Positions 43,911-53,228 of a DNA stretch of 62,303 nucleotides are shown here, in pieces. This stretch comes from Planctomycetota bacterium (GTDB taxonomy: Bacteria; Planctomycetota; Planctomycetia; Pirellulales; UBA1268). Every line of letters begins with the position of its first letter. Position 1 is the first letter of the stretch. Position numbers and translations under genes: made by a program. The notes under the pieces are model-generated. The model worked only from the letters and a program-made list of their open reading frames with translations, was not told the origin of the DNA and did no database searches. The stretch covers positions 1-62,303 of the forward strand of contig JABAAH010000013.1 in assembly GCA_014238855.1 (NCBI GenBank), in the 5' to 3' direction.

Positions 43911-44669
43911 GTGACAAAAATAAACGGAAGTAACGCACAGTGGCTTGACGAATCGACACTTCCGCCACTGATTACCGCTGCTGAACAGCTTGCCGTCGAC
44001 GAGGCGCTCTTAAATGAAGCGGAATTTGGTAATTTAACGACTCCTATAGTTCGTACGTGGCAGGCAGCTGTACCCGCAGTTGTTCTTGGATCTTCAAGTC
44101 AATTACGCCAAGAAGTGAATCATGAGATATGTGCCAAACTTGATATTCCTGTACTCCGCCGGCCAAGTGGTGGTGCAACAGTCATTCTCGGTCCTGGCTG
44201 TGTCATGTGGTCTGTCATTACTCCCTTTAAAGATAAACCGTCACTTGATGCCATACACGCCTCCATGCTTGAACCGCTAGCTGCAGAACTTTCAAAAGCA
44301 GGACAACCCGTTGTCCGCGAAGGAACTTCTGATTTAGTTGTCTCCACAGCCGAAGGGGTAAAAAAAGTTAGCGGAAATGCTCTCCGTGTACGGCGACACA
44401 GCGTCCTGTACCACGGCACTCTTTTGGATTCATTTCCGCTTGAACTTGTTGGACAGCTCCTTCAACATCCCCCTCGTGAACCGCAATACCGAATGGAAAG
44501 ACACCATGAAGAATTTTTGGCCAACCTCTCGATAGGCCGCAAACATATTGACAAAGCGGTACAAACTGCATTTTCTGCTTGGAATGCCAGAACAACGTGG
44601 CCAAGCGATGAAGTGCATAAACTTGTGAAATCACGATATGGACAATTTCGTTGGACGGAACGCCTTTAA
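43911..44669 (+). CDS. lipoate-protein ligase A / lipoyl (octanoyl) transferase family protein
   Basis: A 252-residue BPL/LplA-fold enzyme that attaches lipoyl or octanoyl groups to lipoyl domains. The start is GTG 43911, with AGGTG 8 nt upstream. Lipoate-binding RRPSGGATVILGPG is at 83-96, and the catalytic lysine is K152 in KKVSGNALRVRR, followed by VLYHGTLL. There is no obvious ATP-binding C-terminal accessory domain, so LipM-like transfer is as likely as ligation. No lipoyl-domain protein is adjacent; the nearest acyltransferase in the window, at 28810, itself lacks a lipoyl domain. Confidence 0.85.
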   Translation: MTKINGSNAQWLDESTLPPLITAAEQLAVDEALLNEAEFGNLTTPIVRTWQAAVPAVVLGSSSQLRQEVNHEICAKLDIPVLRRPSGGATVILGPGCVMWSVITPFKDKPSLDAIHASMLEPLAAELSKAGQPVVREGTSDLVVSTAEGVKKVSGNALRVRRHSVLYHGTLLDSFPLELVGQLLQHPPREPQYRMERHHEEFLANLSIGRKHIDKAVQTAFSAWNARTTWPSDEVHKLVKSRYGQFRWTERL

Positions 44670-44977
44670 ATCAAAGGATTCATTCATCGTTCGCCCGTAC
44701 CGTACAGTTTTCCAAAAATGGTTATCTAACCCTATTTTCCAAGCTCTTTCATCATTTGTGGAAAAATGGGCTGAGATGGGGGATCGGGGTGAATAATCCG
44801 GCTTCAGTCGCAAGCTTGATTTGGCCTGAACAGCTATGCCGAATTTTAAGATATGGGCAGGAAAGAAGATTAGTCAAAAACTAGCCTTCCACCACGGCAG
44901 GTTACATCGTTACGGTTTCCACCTACCAGTATGACATGACGTCATCGAGAATTTTATCGCAACAGGAGGTTGCTGCA
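44670..44977. other. 308-bp spacer without recognised gene
   Basis: It lies between the lipoate ligase-family gene and the 89-residue unknown gene on the same strand. It contains the 10-bp palindrome ATGACGTCAT near 44936-44945 and a strong ribosome site at its end. No terminator hairpin with T-run is seen. Confidence 0.4.
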
Positions 44978-45247
44978 ATGCATTTACATCTGAATGCCGC
45001 TGACGTGCGCGACATGGTAAGCCGTCTGTTTGTTGACCTAGGTGCAGAAACTGATGATGCTGCCGATTTACAAGAAAATGTTCGTATCGATCGAGGCCGC
45101 TGTGTTGCCCGGTGCTATCGAGTAACAGAAATGTTCGCAATGTGGCTGATCGACTGTGGCGTTGTGCAGTTTTATAACGCTGATGGTGAAATGCTTCATA
45201 CAGTCAATCTTTTCAACGACCTGCAACCGCAGCGAGTTGCCGCATAA
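44978..45247 (+). CDS. 89-residue uncharacterised cytosolic protein
   Basis: The ATG at 44978 has GGAGG 8 nt upstream, so this short frame is very likely translated. It reads MHLHLNAADVRDMVSRLF then an acidic middle, VARCYRVTEMFAMWLIDCGV and FYNADGEMLHTVNLFNDL. It looks like a compact alpha/beta protein with two cysteines; no family is recognised and no signal peptide is present. It is followed by a GT2 glycosyltransferase gene 34 bp later and is probably cotranscribed with it. Confidence 0.65.
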   Translation: MHLHLNAADVRDMVSRLFVDLGAETDDAADLQENVRIDRGRCVARCYRVTEMFAMWLIDCGVVQFYNADGEMLHTVNLFNDLQPQRVAA

Positions 45248-45281
45248 TGCGGTTCCTTTGACTCTACGGGGTACGGCCATC

Positions 45282-46325
45282 ATGCCGACCATTAAAGTAC
45301 CACAACCGCGACTATCGATCATCATTCCAGCACCTGGAGATGAGTCGACTCTCGAAGAAACTCTCGTGAGTGTCCTTGAAAATCGACCAGAGAACTCGGA
45401 AATTGTTGTTGTGCTGGGCTTCGGATATCACGATCCGTGGAGCGTTGGTGAGGAAGTCCGGTTTATTCAGGCACCAATTGGTTCCAACCGGGTTGCATGT
45501 ATTAATTTGGGGCTCGCTGCTAGCACTGGCCGAATTATTCATATTCTAGCAACTGGATGGCGTGCGACTCCATTCTGGACTGACGAAGCAGTCGAGCATT
45601 TCAATAACGAGCAGGTCGCAGCTGTCGTTTCACTTGAAGTTGCATCTGACGACACCGATCGAATAGTAGCCACTGGTATAGAAGTAGGTCGCGGTGGCAG
45701 ACGCGTCATGCTGCGACCGCGGGGAGATACTTCACGGGTTCAAGGCTTTCATAAGAAAGACTATCCATCGCCCTCCGGCCCTACACTTGAGGCTGGCTTT
45801 TGGAGTCGCCAAATGATTGATCGACTTCTATTTGGTTTTTGTCCTGCCTGCGGTGATGAATATGCAGACGCTGACATGGCGATATCCTTGCATGCAACGG
45901 GCGGCCGCGTTGTTTTTGAACCAACTTCAAAGATTATTGCAGCGCCCGAACGACATCATCCCCAGCCAGCATTCAAGGCAGGCTTATATGGGGAGCGGCT
46001 TTTCTGGCGTTCAATTGCAGCCGAACCAATTCCACAAAGCCTAGTACTACACATCGTTGAAATTCTTCGCCATGCGATAGTACGAGCACCACTTGGCACC
46101 CTGCCAGTTTTGGTGGGAAGATTCGTAGCACTTCTACAATTTGGAATGTATATTCCACGGTTTCGTGAACTCTCTGGACTCATGCGTAGCCAAGCCACAG
46201 GAACAGCACAGAGATCGAATGAGGTCTCCTCAAATTCCAGTCGTATACTCCGATACGACGAAGGGCATGCCCGCACTGGTCGACCGCACCGCCGTCGCAA
46301 AATACCACTCAAACGCAGTGCGTGA
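45282..46325 (+). CDS. family 2-type glycosyltransferase
   Basis: A 347-residue protein from ATG 45282. The N-terminal GT-A domain opens PRLSIIIPAPGDESTLEETLVSVLENRPENSEIVVV, typical of GT2, with an acidic patch CGDEYADADMAISLH around 190-205 acting as the acceptor or ED-like motif. The usual DxD is not sharp: HILATGWRATPFW stands at the DD(D) position, so a metal-binding residue may be lost. A basic C-terminal tail (SRILRYDEGHARTGRPHRRRK) follows. No membrane helix is strong. Substrate unknown; probably envelope polysaccharide. Confidence 0.75.
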   Translation: MPTIKVPQPRLSIIIPAPGDESTLEETLVSVLENRPENSEIVVVLGFGYHDPWSVGEEVRFIQAPIGSNRVACINLGLAASTGRIIHILATGWRATPFWTDEAVEHFNNEQVAAVVSLEVASDDTDRIVATGIEVGRGGRRVMLRPRGDTSRVQGFHKKDYPSPSGPTLEAGFWSRQMIDRLLFGFCPACGDEYADADMAISLHATGGRVVFEPTSKIIAAPERHHPQPAFKAGLYGERLFWRSIAAEPIPQSLVLHIVEILRHAIVRAPLGTLPVLVGRFVALLQFGMYIPRFRELSGLMRSQATGTAQRSNEVSSNSSRILRYDEGHARTGRPHRRRKIPLKRSA

Positions 46326-46330
46326 TGTCG

Positions 46331-46356
46331 TTCAATAACTACGATGAGTTATTGAA
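46331..46356 (+). terminator. stem-loop 6 nt after the glycosyltransferase stop
   Basis: TTCAATAACT and AGTTATTGAA form a perfect 10-bp AT-rich stem with a 6-nt loop. No T-run follows, so it is a weak terminator candidate. The rest of the spacer to 46712, about 356 bp, shows nothing recognisable. Confidence 0.4.
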
Positions 46357-46712
46357 TCCGCCTCTTGCAGGCTAAGCAACTGACCTTCACTGTTTATCAG
46401 TACATATTTAGTTTTCTTAAGTACTGAATACGTATAACTTCTTGTCCTCATGCATTCAATGAATCGATTACGGCGAGTTCAGTTTGAAGAACATGCCATG
46501 GGCCACCAACTCGACAGTACTCGCACGGATTCCCGAACTGAACACAGTCATTTCGGCAAGATAAACCCCACGGCAAGTATTTTCACGGCTGTAATAAGAA
46601 CCGAAAATATAAAAATCGATGACCTTAGCCAAACGCCACTCAACAAATCACGGAACGCAACAAGTCTTTTCGAGACCACGTGCTAACGACTAACAAACAG
46701 ACTAAAGAGAGA

Positions 46713-47255
46713 CTACTTGCTCTCTTTTCCCTCATTTGTTGATTTTTGAATGCCAAGCAATTCAAGAAGACTGGCATGACCAGCAAACGCTTTTTTAATA
46801 GACGATTGCAGGCTATCGACAGTTGACTTTGCAGCCTTCGAATCAATTGGTTTTTGAATTGTAATTTTATTGAGATCCGCGTGGTGCAATCGTGCATCCT
46901 GCAAATGACCTTCTATTTCTGAGATGGATTCGACGCCTTCCTTATTTCCATGGGCAGAAAGCTGATTTTTCATCTGGCTGAGGTGCTGCTGTGTTTTGTT
47001 AAGATGATTTCCAATTGAATCGTGAGCCATCCGAGCAACAGATGGGTCTACTGTCGTGGTTGTTGAAAGATAATTACTGTAGTGCTTTGCATGAGACTGA
47101 GCACCGTATAAGTGACTCTGAGAACTGTGACCATGATATTCTGAATAATATCCAGCTGCTTTTGAGCCTGCGTGTTTCCACGACTGGGCGCTCGCAGAAG
47201 ATGCTGAAACCACAGCACACAATCCAATAGCTAAAAAACACAGATGACGGAACAT
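46713..47255 (-). CDS. small secreted histidine-rich protein of unknown function
   Basis: A 180-residue protein from ATG 47255, fixed by GGAGG 6 nt upstream. Residues 1-23 are a signal peptide ending ASSASA-Q. The mature part starts with a His/Tyr/Ser-rich stretch (HAGSKAAGYYSEYHGHSSQS) and continues as an amphipathic helical region with repeated heptad-like spacing (MKNQLSAHGN, IEGHLQDARLHHADLNK). A coiled coil or metal-binding periplasmic role is possible. No family is recognised. It is divergent from the next sulfatase gene across about 185 bp. Confidence 0.65.
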   Translation of the reverse strand: MFRHLCFLAIGLCAVVSASSASAQSWKHAGSKAAGYYSEYHGHSSQSHLYGAQSHAKHYSNYLSTTTTVDPSVARMAHDSIGNHLNKTQQHLSQMKNQLSAHGNKEGVESISEIEGHLQDARLHHADLNKITIQKPIDSKAAKSTVDSLQSSIKKAFAGHASLLELLGIQKSTNEGKESK

Positions 47256-47440
47256 GTGGTACCTCCAGGTCAATTAAATTCGCAACAACAAACCATTTCT
47301 CACCGCAATAAATTGATAAGCTCATTTTACACTAGATTTCTATTTTTCACTAATCGTACGGTGTGGTTTCCTTCCAAACGCTGATACTGTCCATCGGATA
47401 CAGCACCGTGGAAAGTCGTACACCGAAAAGGTCTTTGGCA

Positions 47441-48994
47441 ATGAATATCAAGTGTCATCAAATCCCATTCATTCTGCTGACTGTAATCAGTTTTTTCAGC
47501 TCATGCACCGTTTTTGCAACTGAAAGTCGCGCCAACGTTGTTGTCATCTTGGCAGATGACCTAGGACTTGGTGATATCAGCTTCTACGTTAAAACCATTC
47601 AGAATAAGATGCCGGTTGTTGAGACTCCTACCCTCGATAGTCTCGCCTCAAACTCGCTCTGGTTTACTGACGGGCACTCAGCCACGTCGCTCTGCGCTCC
47701 AACTCGTTATGCCGTTATGAGTGGAAACAACAACTACCGTTCGTACGCTCCGTGGGGTGTTTGGAGTACTTTTGGAAAAACTTCTTTTAAAACCGGACAT
47801 GCAACGCTTGGAACTGTCGCCCGTGACGCTGGCTACAAAACTGGATTTATTGGCAAGTGGCACTTAGGTGGTGACTTTCTCATCCCCGGCCAGACGGAAT
47901 TTTATCGTGGCCCAAAGAATGGTGATCTTACCGGGAAGGTTGATCTATCTAAATTGATTTCAGGTGGGCCAAAAGATTGCGGTTTTGATTATGACTTCAC
48001 ATCTCCATGTGGAATTCAAGGTCCAATTTATTTGCTTTACGAAAACCAGACGTGGAGTCCGATCGCTGCGGACTCACAAATTATTTACCTCAATGATGCC
48101 ACTGCCATTCATCCAAAAGACATCACCGACAAGGGGCCCGGCCTAGGCGACTCCCAGTGGGACTCCCGTGAAATGGGTCAACAACTGTCAGCGAAAGCCG
48201 TTGACTTCATCACGGAGGCCAGCCAAGACGACAGACCATTTTTTTTATACTACTGCTCACCAATGGTTCACCGACCACATTGTCCCCCAGAATTTTTTGA
48301 TGGAAAAAAGATTATGGGGCAGACACCGACAAACCACCTTGACATGCTTCTTGACTTTGACATGCAGGTCAAGCGCATTGTTGACGCCCTGCACGCAACT
48401 GATGACTACGACAACACCCTGCTCATCATCACCTCAGACAATGGTGGCCTCGCTGATCAGCCCGCTGGAAAGAAAGGCCATCAATCCAACGGCGGATGGA
48501 AAGGCAACAAAAACTCTCCTCTGGAGGGAGGACATCGCGTTCCTTTCTTCGCAGTATGGCCAGGCCAGATCACTCCCGGCATCACAAAAGAACTGGTTAG
48601 CAATCAGGACATTATCGCAACGCTTGCCGCCTTAGTGGGTACAAAAATCCCGAACAACCAGGCCTTGGACTCAAACAATTTACTTCCGTTATTTACAGGC
48701 GAGGGACTCTTCGAGAAAAGAGATGTCTTTCTGCAGCAAGCAGGCTCACAGTGCGAAGTCATGATTCGAGAAACGCCTTACAAATTAATCATGCAGAGTG
48801 ATCAAGAACGAACTCATTTTACACCAACAAATCTTTTTAACTTACAAAATGATCCGCACGAAGACACAGACCTTCTTGGACTACCAAACTATCAGCACAT
48901 AATGCAGTCGCTCTTGTTGAAATACAAAAATGCTGTTGAAACAGAACATCGAACAGTCCCAAGCCGTTACGAAAAGAACATCGACACAGAGTGA
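47441..48994 (+). CDS. exported type I sulfatase (CAPTR active site)
   Basis: A 517-residue sulfatase from ATG 47441 (AAAGG 9 nt upstream; the frame is open back to 47363). Signal peptide: residues 1-27, ending [10 protein letters not shown] at 39-40, formylglycine site C85-[13 protein letters not shown], and [20 protein letters not shown] mark the active site; the GGWKGNK segment near residue 370 is typical of a subset of planctomycete sulfatases. It opens the right-hand degradation island and is followed by the NIPSNAP-like gene. The substrate is not determined. Confidence 0.92.
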   Translation: MNIKCHQIPFILLTVISFFSSCTVFATESRANVVVILADDLGLGDISFYVKTIQNKMPVVETPTLDSLASNSLWFTDGHSATSLCAPTRYAVMSGNNNYRSYAPWGVWSTFGKTSFKTGHATLGTVARDAGYKTGFIGKWHLGGDFLIPGQTEFYRGPKNGDLTGKVDLSKLISGGPKDCGFDYDFTSPCGIQGPIYLLYENQTWSPIAADSQIIYLNDATAIHPKDITDKGPGLGDSQWDSREMGQQLSAKAVDFITEASQDDRPFFLYYCSPMVHRPHCPPEFFDGKKIMGQTPTNHLDMLLDFDMQVKRIVDALHATDDYDNTLLIITSDNGGLADQPAGKKGHQSNGGWKGNKNSPLEGGHRVPFFAVWPGQITPGITKELVSNQDIIATLAALVGTKIPNNQALDSNNLLPLFTGEGLFEKRDVFLQQAGSQCEVMIRETPYKLIMQSDQERTHFTPTNLFNLQNDPHEDTDLLGLPNYQHIMQSLLLKYKNAVETEHRTVPSRYEKNIDTE

Positions 48995-49121
48995 TGTTCT
49001 TGTTTGCATGGTTTCGCCGTTCCCAAATACATACCAAAAACACAAATCTACAAACGTATTCTGTCGTACTACCGTGTCCTACTGAATTTTTTCATCCCCA
49101 GTTGCACAGAAATGTAATTAT

Positions 49122-49904
49122 ATGAACAAGACGTTTTTTCAAACTGCAATACTGCTTACTGCATACTGTATAAATTTCTGTATTTTTTCTTTCGATATTA
49201 GGGCTGAAGTGTACGAGGTTCGAGGGTACGTCATCGGTGACGATGGTGACGAAGAAGCAGTCGATCAGTACCTATCGAATGCCCTGCTACCTTGCTTAAA
49301 ACGTCACGGCATTGGACCTATTGGCGCTTTCACGAATGCTCCGAGTGATAAGACCGGGACCAAGACAGCCTTTGTGATCATTCCTCACACCGACCCCTTG
49401 GCAATGGTGCAGAATCGTGAAGTTATTCAGTCTGACCAGCAGTACCTAGGTGACGCAGCAGCATTTTTTTTACGTGGTAATAGGGACAAAAGCTACCAGC
49501 GGATTTCGAGTGAACTCTTAGTTGCGATGGACTGCTGGCCTAAGATAAAAGTTCCCTCAGGCGTCACCACAAATAAAAATCGTGTGTATGAACTACGAAC
49601 ATATGAAAGTGCTCATGAAAAACTAGGGCTACTTAAAGTTGACATGTTCAATAACGGTGAGGTGCCGATTTTTCTTGACTGTGGAATCACTCCGATTTTT
49701 ATCGGGCAAGCTGTGATTGGCCCGCACACCCCAAACCTTACCTATCTGACAATGTACCCCAGTGAAGAATCACGACTTCAGGCTTGGAAATCGTTCCGAG
49801 AACATCCCGCCTGGAAAGTTCTTAGTAAAGTGGAAAAGTATGAAGGGACAGTCAGTACGATTCATAAGTATGTTCTGGTACCAAAAGCGTATTCAGAAAT
49901 GTGA
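49122..49904 (+). CDS. secreted NIPSNAP-domain protein
   Basis: A 260-residue exported protein. A signal peptide (about 1-28) is followed by two ferredoxin-like NIPSNAP halves. The first is AEVYEVRGYVIGDDGDEEAVDQYL with an aromatic AMVQNREVIQ core. The second is RVYELRTYESAHEKLGLLKVDMFNNGEVPIF then IGQAVIGPHTPNLTYLTMYPSEE. In planctomycete and verrucomicrobial genomes such proteins accompany sulfatases and DUF1080 proteins. Function is unknown; a dimeric alpha/beta-barrel fold is expected. It converges with the next sulfatase (gap 27 bp). Confidence 0.8.
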   Translation: MNKTFFQTAILLTAYCINFCIFSFDIRAEVYEVRGYVIGDDGDEEAVDQYLSNALLPCLKRHGIGPIGAFTNAPSDKTGTKTAFVIIPHTDPLAMVQNREVIQSDQQYLGDAAAFFLRGNRDKSYQRISSELLVAMDCWPKIKVPSGVTTNKNRVYELRTYESAHEKLGLLKVDMFNNGEVPIFLDCGITPIFIGQAVIGPHTPNLTYLTMYPSEESRLQAWKSFREHPAWKVLSKVEKYEGTVSTIHKYVLVPKAYSEM

Positions 49905-49931
49905 CGCAATAAGCCAATCTGCCCAACTGCA

Positions 49932-51470
49932 TCAATCAGATTTGGCTGGCTTGGTGAGTTTATTTAAAAGCTTTTGCTCTTCTTCGAATACCTTACGAAA
50001 AGGAGTGTAAACCGTTTCATCCGATGTCCATCGTTTGGGTTCTGGGTCAGGCTCTTTCAGCCTCCCCAAGGGATAGTCACGACCACGCATGCTTTCATCA
50101 ATTGATTTGGAGAACAATGCATACTCACGCATCAAATCTTGGAAGATAATTGGCTCTTCCTGAGCAATATTTCTGGACTCTGTAGGATCAGCTACAAGAT
50201 CGAACAGTTCCTGAGACTCTTTGTTCTGCTTGGACTTCTCTGTGTTTTTGGACGTGTTTAAGATGACCAACTTATATCGCCCGTGAATCCAGGCACCGCC
50301 ACCGTTCCAGCGAAAACCCATCGGCTTATTGCGTTCACCGGCCTCACCATCAAAGAGTTGGCACAAACTGACACCGTCATGTACCGGCAGCATGGTTTCT
50401 TCTGGAAGCCCCACAACCTCGAGAATCGTAGGAAATATATCGACTGCACCAGCCTGAAATTGTGAGATTTTTGGCTCAATTCGTGACGGCCACTCAATAA
50501 TAGACGGGACTCGCAACCCTCCCTCGTAGAGCGTTCCTTTGGAACCACGCAATGGCACCATGCCGTCAACCGAATCATTTAATTGACCCACCGTTGGCTG
50601 AAAATCTTTATTCGGCAACCCCCCATTATCTGATGAAAACCAGAGCAGTGTATTATCTGCGACACCAAGCTTCTGAAGACCACTACGAAGCGTACCGATG
50701 CTTCTGTCCATTGCTACAAGTTCACCGTAGTGCCTTTGAGCCTGAAAAGATAACTTAGCAAATGGATCTCTATCTGATTCTAGGGATGCCCAAGGAGCGT
50801 GTGGTGTTCCAAACCAAATCACTGTGAATGTTGGTGCATCAGGATTTTTCATAAGCTGTTCCTCAAGGAACTGAAGAGCTTCGGATACAACTACCTCTGA
50901 AGAATCCCCGCTCTTTTTTTCAAAAACACCGGTAGGCTTACCACGACGTCCCATCAATGGATGCATATCAAAAAAATTCGTTACCGAAAGCCAGTGCTGA
51001 AACCCAAATACGTCTGGACGGCGTTCATCGTTTGGTAAAATTGGGACCCCAGCTCCTCGAATTCCATTCAAATGCCACTTGCCAAAATGACTCGTAACAT
51101 AACCGACTTCAGCAAGTGCCTGAGGAATCGTTTTTTCCTGCAAACGTAACGGGTATCCGTGTGACATCACGCCAGTACGCTCATGTGTTCGCCCGGTAAG
51201 CACCGTTGCCCGAGTCGGCGAACACACCGGACCCCCTGCGTAAAAACGATCAAGTCGAAGACCATGTGCAGCCATATCATCAAGATGTGGTGTCTTGAGA
51301 AACGGGTGTCCGTAATAGCCTGTCTGCCCCCACCCCTGGTCATCTGCCATCACGAGCACAATATGTGGGCGATTTTCACTATTCTCACGTGCATCACAAA
51401 CTGACCAAAAGACAACACAGACAGCCATCAGAGAAATAGTTGTATATTCTCTTTGATTCAATACGTTCAT
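49932..51470 (-). CDS. exported type I sulfatase (CSPTR active site)
   Basis: A 512-residue sulfatase. ATG 51470 is chosen because GAGG stands 6-7 nt upstream; longer starts (51482, 51551) lack a site. Signal peptide: about 1-27. DDQGWGQTGYYGHPFLKTPHLD (DD at 43-44), C83-S-P-T-R-A and GKWHLNG are the active-site blocks, and SSDNGGLPNKDF carries distal ligands. C-terminal residues 470-512 are charged and helical. It lies 77 bp downstream of another sulfatase on the same strand, so the pair is probably cotranscribed. Confidence 0.92.
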   Translation of the reverse strand: MNVLNQREYTTISLMAVCVVFWSVCDARENSENRPHIVLVMADDQGWGQTGYYGHPFLKTPHLDDMAAHGLRLDRFYAGGPVCSPTRATVLTGRTHERTGVMSHGYPLRLQEKTIPQALAEVGYVTSHFGKWHLNGIRGAGVPILPNDERRPDVFGFQHWLSVTNFFDMHPLMGRRGKPTGVFEKKSGDSSEVVVSEALQFLEEQLMKNPDAPTFTVIWFGTPHAPWASLESDRDPFAKLSFQAQRHYGELVAMDRSIGTLRSGLQKLGVADNTLLWFSSDNGGLPNKDFQPTVGQLNDSVDGMVPLRGSKGTLYEGGLRVPSIIEWPSRIEPKISQFQAGAVDIFPTILEVVGLPEETMLPVHDGVSLCQLFDGEAGERNKPMGFRWNGGGAWIHGRYKLVILNTSKNTEKSKQNKESQELFDLVADPTESRNIAQEEPIIFQDLMREYALFSKSIDESMRGRDYPLGRLKEPDPEPKRWTSDETVYTPFRKVFEEEQKLLNKLTKPAKSD

Positions 51471-51547
51471 CACTCGCCTCATTAGATTTTTGTTCCTGAA
51501 AATTGCCTTGCAAAACAAAATTCGAAAAAATATATGGAATTCATTTA

Positions 51548-53149
51548 TCACTTTACACGTTGCCTTGTATAGCCTTCATCTCCTGCAGCAGTTCGTGCCT
51601 GCTCGAGGAGAAATTCAACAACCGGACGATATCTTGGATCCTCAAGAAGATTTTCACTCTCCATTAAATCATTTGTAAGATTGTATAGTTCCTGAGGAAA
51701 TAGTTTCTGTTGCCATGCATAGCGATGATCAAGAAAAAGTTTCCACTGTCCAGCAACTGGTGCTGCATTAGACCGTACTGCAACCCAGGCCCTCTTGTCT
51801 GACGTTTTTCTTGACGCCTCCTTGTGATCATTCGGAAAGATTGCCACACGCGGGTCAGTCAGTGCTCCCTGCATCGCTGCAAACTGACTGATACTGTCTT
51901 CTGCTCCATAGGAATCACCATGAAGTGGTGGAAGCGGTTTGCCAATGGCTTCAGCTACCGTTGCAAACACATCGTTGAGAGCACACAGCCTTGGACAGTC
52001 ACGACCCGGAGTTTCTGCTTGACCATCTCCTACGCCTCCATGTGGCCAGCAAGCAACAAACGGCACGCGATGCCCACCTTCATAAACTGACCCCTTATGG
52101 CTGCGAAGCGGCCCAGTACAAACTTTTGATAATTGCTCAGCACCGTTGTCACTCGAAAAGAGAAACAACGTATTATCGCGTAGCATGTGGCCCGGCCGAC
52201 GTGGGTCGGGTGTTCTGTCAAGAAAATCAAGTAGCCGTGCAATATGAACATCATTTTGATACACAAAATCAAGTCTCTTACTGTTTGTTGATTTCCCGCT
52301 TTTAAATGTACTGGCACCAACAACAAGATCTTCTCCTAATGCATCAGATGGCGTGTATGGGCTATGATTCGAAGGAGACGCGAAATAAAGGAAGAACGGT
52401 TGTGGTTCTGATGAGGCCTGCTCCAAAAAGTTGAGTGCCATTGCATCGAGTCTTTGTCCGACCTCATGAAGCTGATAAGAGCCATCTAGTTTTTTCCCAT
52501 CACCCGTCGCGCCAAGAACCGATCGTCCATCGATCCAGCCCGGGCCAATTCGTTGCGTCGAGCTGTTTTTCTTCTGCCCATCTGGACCAGATGTTCCGTG
52601 ACTTCGGGAAATCCCAAAAAATACATCGAACCCATGGTCGAGAGGACCATCAGCAAGCGGCTGGGTAAGATCAGCATCATCCCATCCCGTAGCTGCAATT
52701 CCTTTTTTATTGCGGTATGTCAAGCCAAGATGCCACTTCCCAAACATTGCTGTTCGATAACCCGCAGATTGTAAAAACTCTGGAAATGTAACACGCTCTC
52801 GTTCAATAAGAGGAGGGCATTGAACACCAAACAGCACCCAGTGTTTGAGTCGAGTCCTCCAACAGTATCGTCCAGTGAGTAAGGCATACCTTGTTGGAGA
52901 ACATCGACTTGATGGTGAGTGGGCATCAGTAAACCGAACCCCCTCTGCCGCGAGTCTCTCCATGGCAGGTGTTACAAGCTGCACTGTGTCTGCATTATGA
53001 GTCCAATCCTGATAAGCGCTGGTATCTCCGAGCCCCATATCATCAGCTAAGAAAACAACCACATTTGGAGGCTGTTCAATTTGACCCGACACCGCAAAAC
53101 AAAAGCTAGGAATGCTTAAAAAAATGACACATAGCGGGTACTGTTTCAT
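51548..53149 (-). CDS. exported type I sulfatase (CSPTR active site)
   Basis: A 533-residue sulfatase from ATG 53149. Signal peptide: residues 1-19 (MKQYPLCVIFLSIPSFCFA). DDMGLGDTSAYQDW (DD at 36-37), C83-S-P-T-R-Y, GKWHLGLTYRNKKG and SSDNGAEQLSKV mark the metal and sulfate sites. The insertion QDWTHNADTVQL before the active site and the long loop around 180-240 with DGQKKNSS are subfamily features shared by planctomycete sulfatases. It is divergent, across 79 bp, from the CE7-type esterase, so a common regulatory region is likely. Confidence 0.92.
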   Translation of the reverse strand: MKQYPLCVIFLSIPSFCFAVSGQIEQPPNVVVFLADDMGLGDTSAYQDWTHNADTVQLVTPAMERLAAEGVRFTDAHSPSSRCSPTRYALLTGRYCWRTRLKHWVLFGVQCPPLIERERVTFPEFLQSAGYRTAMFGKWHLGLTYRNKKGIAATGWDDADLTQPLADGPLDHGFDVFFGISRSHGTSGPDGQKKNSSTQRIGPGWIDGRSVLGATGDGKKLDGSYQLHEVGQRLDAMALNFLEQASSEPQPFFLYFASPSNHSPYTPSDALGEDLVVGASTFKSGKSTNSKRLDFVYQNDVHIARLLDFLDRTPDPRRPGHMLRDNTLFLFSSDNGAEQLSKVCTGPLRSHKGSVYEGGHRVPFVACWPHGGVGDGQAETPGRDCPRLCALNDVFATVAEAIGKPLPPLHGDSYGAEDSISQFAAMQGALTDPRVAIFPNDHKEASRKTSDKRAWVAVRSNAAPVAGQWKLFLDHRYAWQQKLFPQELYNLTNDLMESENLLEDPRYRPVVEFLLEQARTAAGDEGYTRQRVK

Positions 53150-53228
53150 AATTGATAAAACTGCTTCCAAAATATGAGATACTGAGCTGTATTTTATAAA
53201 CGAAAAACCCTTACATTTAATTAACAAC

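Noticed and set aside
44936-44945. ATGACGTCAT palindrome as an operator
   Set aside because: A 10-bp palindrome is expected by chance in a window this size, and it has no second copy or promoter nearby.
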